Positions 33,690-39,707 of a DNA stretch of 39,707 nucleotides are shown here, piece by piece. The notes under the pieces are model-generated. The model searched no databases and was not told the DNA's origin. It saw nothing but the letters and a program-made list of their open reading frames with translations. The position numbers and the translations under genes were made by a program. Position 1 is the first letter of the stretch. The number at the start of each line of letters is the position of its first letter. The stretch covers positions 5,001 to 44,707 of the forward strand of contig ADNK01000026.1 in the NCBI GenBank assembly GCA_000320545.1, read 5' to 3'. This stretch comes from Bigelowiella natans CCMP2755 (lineage: Eukaryota; Cercozoa; Chlorarachniophyceae).

Positions 33690-35500
33690 CTATTCGGAAG
33701 ATTTAATCATGGTCAGCGCATTGGTGAGCCATCCGTCGTACAATTCCGTAAGCATTGTGATCATAGAGTCTTTGGCATTCCATGGATATTTCTCATCTGT
33801 ACCAGACGGGCCATAGTACTTTGCCGAGGCCATACACTTGACCAAAGTCTTCCCTTCTCCAGCATCGCTCACTGTCAAGGTATTGGAGTAAGAGGAAATC
33901 GGGAACGCACCGAATTCTGTCATTTTGTAGGTCATAGTCATGTCTTTCAGCTCAAGAAGCTCCTCAACAACATTCTTTCCACCAAAAGATGGGATTGTGC
34001 GAACAGATCCAATCTCATTCTTTCCCTCGGCCTTGATTCCTTCAACCTTCATGTACTTAGGGTCAGAGTAGTCACTTAAAATCGCGAACAGATCCTTTGG
34101 AGCAGCGTCCACGGTTTTTTCATAGTTTACAGTCAGCTGCTCAGTCTTCATCTTGGCACAGAGTCCTGCGGTATAATTACCCTGCGATATGTGTGGATGT
34201 AACGTCACGTCTCCAAAACACTAGCAAAGAGAATAAAAACTTTGAAGAATACATGATACGGAACTGGAGTCTCATGTCACATCGATGCATTGATTAAGTA
34301 CACGACTAAGTTTTCGAAGTAGAAATTACGACGTCTCTACCTGATACTCAGCAAGTTCGAGTTCTAGTTTAGAGGGCATTCTTTCGCCTTTTGGTCCAGC
34401 AAAGCAGCCAGCGCCGTACGGACTACCACCCCTGACTTCTTCCATGTTCATCAAATTCTTATTTCCGTAACCGATCGGAACGAATATCATACCCTTTAGT
34501 GAATAACCAAGCACATAATTAAGCCACTTAAACGAAACGTGGATGCTCATCGTATATGTATTCAATATTCCGCCGAAAGAATTCTTAGTCATACAGCGAT
34601 AAGTGTGTATGTCATAGTGTCGCAGCCCATTAGATCAGTTTGCGTACATGATGAGTGAACTGTGTGATGAAGGTGAGCGCCGTGGTCTCCTGCCCTCCAG
34701 ACTGCGTAGCTGTCGAGACGAAAATGCCGGCCATTTTCCCGTGTAACTCTCCTTTAGCCCAAAGACTACCGGTGTGGTCCATAAGTGCCTTCACCTGGTC
34801 ATCATTGGCGATGAATGATCACTGAAATTCTCAATTACCTGTTGGCTGGCTACGTTTATCAACGAAATTCAACATTAGCTTATTGTGAGGGAAGTTTTTA
34901 GTTGTGTTGCTATATAAATCACTGATATCCACCAGACTGCCACAATTTCATGAAAGTTGGTTCTAACACCGCCCCTTTGATTCCCTCAAAAACCTGGGCC
35001 GCAGCCATGCCAAATCGAGTAGGAATGCCGAAGAGAATACAGTCTGCCTCCGCGAGGTCTGAAGGCGTGGCATCTTTATACTCTTCGCTCTTCTTGGGTG
35101 CGCCCATCTTTTGGAGCACTTCGTCCGGTAGTGTTTCCGGAATACGCATTATCTTAACGTGAGCGCCAGCCTTCGCAGCACCCTCCGCCACCTTCTTGGC
35201 CATCGTCTCGATGTGCCCATACATTGAATAGAAGCACACCAGTACCTTACATTTTGGAATAGTTGGAGGTGGAGCGAGATTCTTCTTTTCCTCGCCCTCC
35301 TTTAGCTTTTTAGATCTGCCCGTAATCGAAGTAGAGCATGGTAACAAAATAATAGCGAGGGTTAGGATGTAAAGCGAGACGGAAATACGAATTACAATCA
35401 CTAGGTAGGCAAATCCACACTGCCTGCCTCTCCCACATTCTTCCCGTCCCACACCTCCCTTATGTGATGACCTTTTTTCTGCTGAGTTTCCGCACCCCAT
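33690..35500 (-). CDS. WrbA-type NAD(P)H:quinone oxidoreductase fused to an SRPBCC domain, 5 exons
   Basis: Exons on minus: 35500-35472, 35315-34994, 34794-34648, 34493-34341, 34181-33690; 380 residues, all phases agree. It starts MGCGNSAEK, a fit to the N-myristoylation signal MGxxxS with an adjacent Cys for palmitoylation. WrbA flavodoxin fold: KVLVCFYSMYGHIETMAKK (FMN phosphate loop), PTRFGMAAAQ, GSLWAKGELHGKMAGIFVST, THHGMIFVPIGY, EEVRGGSPYGAG and ELELAEYQG. The usual WrbA end (YQGxxxAxxxxK) runs with no stop into a ~150-residue SRPBCC/START-like domain (EQLTVNYEKTVDAAPKDLFA ... WLTNALTMIKSSE), a fold that binds hydrophobic ligands. WrbA reduces quinones by two electrons using FMN; the C-terminal domain may present or hold a lipid-soluble quinone. 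A membrane-like stretch in the 35.3-35.5 kb frame is intronic. Confidence 0.87.
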
Positions 35501-35848
35501 GGCAGCCGGTTGTGTTGTGGAGTATGGCACCTGCGGAAAGAAGGAAGAATGCTCGAATAGGCACTATTTTCATCGAATATGTATCGAGCGACAAGTCTAT
35601 ATCTCTGTCACAGACGGAAAACCCCTTATGTTTACATGTGCAGTCAACACTTCTGCTTTTGTACTCCAATGGTTTCGTGCAAGAAAGGAAGTGGCAAGCG
35701 TTTTTATTGCATTTTGGGTTCCGGAGGGGCACATTTCGGGTAAAACCGCCTAGTACGGTGGAGTGCTAGTTTTTTTTCCTTTTCTCATCATCATAACGCA
35801 TGTGTGTGTGTGTGTTCCACTCGACGACGACGACGACGAAGGGGTGCC
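35501..35848. promoter_or_regulatory. Divergent 5' spacer, WrbA fusion / SEC-C gene
   Basis: About 350 bases between outward-reading ATGs. It has a GT run (35800-35814) and a CGA run (35822-35838) immediately before the plus-strand ATG. Overlapping open frames on both strands here (about 35.46-35.77 kb) carry no family sequence. Confidence 0.4.
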
Positions 35849-37327
35849 ATGCTACTAATCGCTGTGCTACTGACATTCGTAGCAGCGCCAGCACATGTTG
35901 TAGCAATGCGGAGTACTATCGGAGGATTTGCTGGTGAAGCAGGACAGGCGGTAAGAGGTCTTTCAGGCTTCAGCGCTAAGCTGGGACACAATGTCATCGA
36001 ATCAGGATGCTATGGTAGGGTATGATATTGGGATAATAATGTTAGAGTAGATTGTGATAACCCAGGATGTGATTCTGAGCCAGAATATACCACATCGATA
36101 CTACTCCCTCTAGAATATGCCAGGAACCATCGATATGCTTCAGGATGTATCAATAAACTTCGATGTGCTTCAAAGGTAGGTGCGTGCGTGTGTACCCCAT
36201 TGACATTCTCACCATGCATGTGGCGATCGTCGATTTCGTCATTGTCGATTTCGTTATTGTCCGCACTGTCGCAAGTCTTTGATCAGTTTGCCAGCAAAGC
36301 TCCCTTTCCTTAACGTTGATCCTAAATACGCTTTCAGAACACCCGCACTGTTGGGAGAAGAATGCTGCTTGTCGAAGCTGCAAAAGGGTGATATCAACAA
36401 ACGCACGAATTATAAATTGCTTCAGCTGCAACCGCATCTAAAACGCTATTCTCTTTACACTAGGAGAAAGACAAAAAGAAGCGGTAGTGGATTCGGGGGA
36501 AACAACAAGGGTTTCGGGGGTTTCAGCACTGCCACAAATGATGATACTGCGTCGTGTAAGTGTGGCACACCAGATAAGGTTAGCAAATTGCAACCAGATT
36601 GTTCAATTATCATCGTTTATCCTTCCAACATCAAACATTTGGTTTTGTCTCTTAAACGACTGCACGTATGCATCTTGAAAGTATCTCCCAACAATGAGTA
36701 GACGTATGACGATTGTTGCGGGAAATATCACACGGGGGCAGAACTTCCGCCGACTCCAGAAGCTCTCATGCGATCTAGGTTCTGCTAGATTTTGCCCCGA
36801 GCTGCCACTGATGTGTATATTTTATCGTCATCATCTTATGATGCATCTTGCCGTCTCATGGATTATCTTCAAGAACAGAATAGTTGTCATGACGGATGCG
36901 ATTGTTTTTTTTGTGTCAAGATTCAGCGCTTTCGTACTTAGAGATGCAGAGTATATAATCAAAACGACACACCCCAGTAATCCTGAACAGCCCACTGCTG
37001 CCGGGCTTGAGAGCTTCTTTGCTGAATACAAAGTTAAAAACTTAAAAGTTCATGAGCATAGGTATCACAAGCGATGTTTCTTCCAACTTAAACCAAAGCA
37101 TATACTGCTCATTTTTAAAATGCATTCTTCACTCTAACACTATAATAACAGTAAATCACTATAATAACAGTACCTCACACGATGGCGAGAAGGGGAAAGT
37201 GAAGTTTACATACACACAAAAAATGATTCGAGGGGGCAGTTCTGCCAAATACACCGAGTCAAGTGATTTCAAACGTGATAAAGACGATGGTGGAAGGTGG
37301 AAGTACCTTTCAGGAATAGTGAGCTAA
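35849..37327 (+). CDS. SEC-C / YchJ-like (UPF0225) protein with signal peptide, 6 exons
   Basis: Exons: 35849-35950, 36338-36387, 36464-36578, 36702-36778, 36921-37061, 37171-37327; 213 residues, all phases agree. The leader MLLIAVLLTFVAAPAHVVAM is a signal peptide. The linker SGFGGNNKGFGGF precedes a zinc-type SEC-C motif CKCG...YDDCC. The YchJ-like domain has YHTGAELPPTPEALMRSRFS and AFVLRDAEYIIKTTHPSNPE, then the last strands TYTQKMIRGG and DGGRWKYLSGIVS. Bacterial YchJ and its algal/plant relatives are of unknown function; the domain is NTF2-like. The Arg-containing segment after the signal (STIGGFAGEAGQA NTRTVGRR) could be a transit peptide, so a plastid location is possible. An optional in-phase Cys-rich exon (36037-36175) could be included with a longer exon 1 (donor near 36015). 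Confidence 0.82.
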
Positions 37328-38213
37328 TGTAGTGAAAGTTCAGCTAGTCAGGCTAAAATAAAATAGCATGTCTATAGGTGTGTCTTGTACGCGTGCATTC
37401 AAATGTAGTTGTGCGCATGATGAAAAGGTCTAGAAGTGCGTGATGGGGGGCGTGCTAGCGTGCGCCGCAGCTAGACGCGTGATGTTTGCTTCGTTGACGT
37501 AATCACACACTGGCACATATAGACTTGTACATGTGACAGCACCACCGCGCTGTACATATGCATCAAACTACACAGCTGCGGCACACCTCTAGCTAGCTAG
37601 CTAGACACACAAACACATCCGACATACACGTACACTCTAGCACTGCACATGCGCATGCATACACGCACGACAAATGCGCTAAAGCGAACAAGTAACCAAC
37701 CGCTATGCTAGCTATGCCACGCTATCTAGCGATGCGCTGTAAAGATTCGCAATAACAAACAAATGATTGATGCACGAATTACACGACAATGGGCAGTGAT
37801 AAGAAACGAAGCGTGCTGACGTCTTGCAGTGCACTACATCTAATTAGATAAGATACACAAGCGATGTCTTGCTAGCTTGCTCTGTTGCTGCATTGCAAAA
37901 AACATGCACATACATGTATAGATGTTGTTACATAGATGATCCTTTGTAATGTTGAACCCTTAAAAGTCTAGAAGTAATCCGAAAGATAGCTTGCAGGCAT
38001 ATTCTTAGGCGTTTCCATGCTCGTTATCATGGCGTCGTCCTTCGAACTATTTATGCTCTTATTTCCTCTGCTCGCAACGGAATACGACGCTACGCAAACG
38101 TAAAATTGATTATCAAGAAGTGTACGTGAAGTTTGTCAAAATGTCGCATTCCTGCATTTCTACTACATCAATATGAATATTTTTTTGTGGCACGTAGCAT
38201 CGCTAGTCCACTG
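37328..38213. other. Convergent CTAG-rich 3' spacer, SEC-C gene / kinase
   Basis: Between facing stops. It is rich in tgcgc, gcacat and ctagctagctagctag (about 37590-37605) words. No ORF or RNA gene is recognised. Confidence 0.55.
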
Positions 38214-39346
38214 CTATGTATTGCTGTTGTACATTTTGTTGTTGTCGGCATAATATTTCTCGCTGTACCCACCTCCTCCTTGCGGTGCATTTGGAATTTC
38301 CCAGCCGGCGGGGATCCCTCCTCCTGCCTTTACCGAGGATGGTGTAGTTTCTCTCGGCGCTGCACTTTTTGCGTCCTCCCTGATAACTGTGTTAGGGTGT
38401 TCGCCGCGGTCAGTAGTTGTAGTTGGAAGCACGTGACACCGTGAGTACAAGAATGTTTTGGTATGTGGTTTAGTTTATGATCGCTAACCGTTACTTTTGT
38501 TCCCGAGTATTCCTCCATCTCTTGCTGGAGTGCTTCCTCCTTGCCACTATTGATGTGGTAGATCATATCAACATGTATAATTGCAGGTCAGTTTCGGCGA
38601 GAAGAAGCACTCCGCGTTTTACACATTCCTCTCACAAATCATCAAGGTACATATGAATGACGCACGGAGGCAAGGCGCAAAGCTGGAAAGAGTAAAGGTG
38701 GTTGGTGGGCAGGAGAAGGAAGAGGAGGAGGAGATGGAAGAGGAGGAGGAAGAGGAGAGAACACGATTCGGTATAATGATGATACTACCGTTGATTTTTT
38801 ATCGCGAGACACTCCTAAAAACCGTGCCAGATTCGCAGTGGTATCCTGCGAGAACGACGGGTTGAAGCTGCCCGTGACATCCTCCGACTGTTTCTTCCAA
38901 ATCTTCCTATTATCTTGCGGTTGCAGGTGGTTGTGCTTTAAGTCCGTCCTCCCCCCGGTTCCTACAGCCATCGACGAACCCATGGAATACGCGGCGACGG
39001 CCGCCGCAACGGCAGCGGCTGTGGCGGGTGTGCTCGCGGCCTGTAGGTCATCACCTAGCATCTCTAGTCGTGACAGTGTTTGGAAGATCTCTTTGAAGCT
39101 GGGGCGGTTCTTGGGTATTTGAGACCATGCCTTGAGGAGGAGGAGGAGGAGGAGGAGAGGAGGAGGAGGAGATGCAGTGTAATTAGTGGCCGCTGCTTCC
39201 TGTGTGGCGACATCTTCATTGCTTGATTGCGAAGAAGAGAGGGGAGGCTCTCCCCCAGCGCACACGCAGTGTCGACATGGAAACTTACCTGTTGGATAAG
39301 CTCGAACAATTGGTCTCGCCCTGGGGTACCTACGACCGAGTCATAC
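38214..39346 (-). CDS. Protein kinase, C-terminal part (partial)
   Basis: The minus-strand exon 39346(?)-39289 (VVGTPGRDQLFELIQQ) joins in phase to an exon from 39130 that reads AWSQIPKNRPSFKEIFQTLS. This is kinase subdomain XI with its invariant Arg (cW-x-x-x-P-x-x-RPsF), as in tyrosine-kinase-like and receptor-type kinases. Downstream is an Ala-rich stretch and NRKIWKKQSEDV...SFSQDTTANLARF. Later minus-strand frames are SGKEEALQQEMEEYSGTK (about 38565-38505) and a Gly-rich tail PAGWEIPNAPQGGGGYSEKY ending at the stop 38214. The joins after 38850 are not resolved. The catalytic HRD and DFG parts would lie upstream, beyond 39346, where the sequence degenerates. Confidence 0.55.
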
Positions 39347-39707
39347 CACCCCCCCCCCCCCCCCCCTAAACCCCCCTAAACCCCCCCCCACACACACACA
39401 CACACACCCCTTTTACAAATGGAGAAGATATGAAATGAAAACGTCCATTGCTCCATAAAAAATTTTGGAGGAAACTTCTTCATGAAAATTACCCTTATCC
39501 CTTTCGTCATCATCCTCATCCCAATAAGCGACAAAAGGGGAAGGGGGGGGGGGGGGGGGAAAAAATTTTTTTTATTCCCCTGGTTTGGGGGGGGGGGGGG
39601 CCTCCCCCCCCTGGCCCAATCCCGAATATTTTGTTTTAAAAACCGATATATCGGCGCCCCCCTGTTTATTAGCGTTCCCCCCCCCCAAAGGGAAAAAAAG
39701 GGGGGGG
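39347..39707. other. Homopolymer-rich, probably low-quality contig end
   Basis: C runs (39347-39366), two ccctaaa-like units (39364-39382), a CA run (39389-39406), then G and C homopolymers of 8-18 bases spread to the end. No gene can be supported; the density of long single-base runs suggests poor base calling or a collapsed end. Confidence 0.6.

Noticed and set aside
35315-35471. Membrane-like segment (YLVIVIRISVSLYILTLAII) in the frame before the WrbA domain
   Set aside because: It lies between a donor at 35471 (aaaag|gtcatc) and an acceptor before 35315 that join in phase to give MGCGNSAEKR-SKKLKEG. It is intron sequence.
36037-36175. Cys-rich exon of the SEC-C gene (CDNPGCDSEPEY...)
   Set aside because: It is in phase, but needs a 36-base intron and a weaker donor, while the gtaaga donor at 35951 links directly to the next exon. 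I left it as optional.
39448-39639. Plus-strand ORF at the window end
   Set aside because: It is made of poly-Gly/Pro/Lys from homopolymer runs in poor-quality sequence.
1-39707. tRNA, rRNA, CRISPR arrays, complete transposons
   Set aside because: No cloverleaf, rRNA core, spaced direct-repeat array, or transposase/reverse-transcriptase motif was seen. The RHS-like gene is the only element of a mobile-associated type.

Overview
The window is nuclear DNA of an intron-rich eukaryote, most likely an alga with a secondary (complex) plastid. Genes are split by many short GT-AG introns (up to 17 exons), and microsatellites are everywhere in introns and spacers. Four proteins (pseudouridine synthase, PGRL1-like, the giant helical-repeat protein, and possibly the SEC-C protein) begin with a hydrophobic signal peptide followed by a Ser/Arg-rich, transit-like stretch. 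That two-part leader is known from algae whose plastid lies inside the endomembrane system (chlorarachniophytes, stramenopiles, cryptophytes, haptophytes). A chlorarachniophyte would fit, but this is inference.

I rebuilt the gene models by hand, accepting exons only where splice sites, reading phase and family motifs agreed. Left to right: an RHS/Crinkler-like P-loop gene with an in-frame stop (-, 629-2736); a secreted S1 protease (+, 3123-5721); a degenerate ubiquitin-like unit (-, 6083-6445); a plastid-targeted RsuA/RluB pseudouridine synthase (+, 6810-10318); a ~1958-residue OPR/FASTK-like repeat protein (-, 11314-19050); NF-YC (+, 19373-21205); a p24/TMED cargo receptor (-, 21857-22821); a secreted sulfotransferase (-, 24614-26766); a PGRL1-like protein (+, 27579-29173); an RTF2 homologue with an unexpected secretory leader (-, 30477-32460); a WrbA flavodoxin fused to an SRPBCC domain (-, 33690-35500); a SEC-C/YchJ-like protein with a signal peptide (+, 35849-37327); and the C-terminal part of a protein kinase (-, 38214-39346).

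Genes mostly alternate in strand. Divergent 5'-5' spacers are short (about 320-810 bases). Spacers touching gene 3' ends, particularly the convergent ones, are longer and rich in CTAG/AGCT words, TG/CA runs and imperfect palindromes. The last ~360 bases are homopolymer-rich and look like a low-quality contig end.

Plastid genes (photosynthetic electron flow, rRNA modification, organelle RNA handling) sit among secretory-pathway (p24, sulfotransferase, protease), redox (WrbA) and nuclear (NF-YC, RTF2) genes. No operon-like logic is expected. The most interesting items are the WrbA-SRPBCC fusion with a MGCGNS acylation motif, the leader-bearing RTF2 (a candidate for a relict algal nucleus compartment), the extended PGRL1, and the CTAG-rich 3' spacers.
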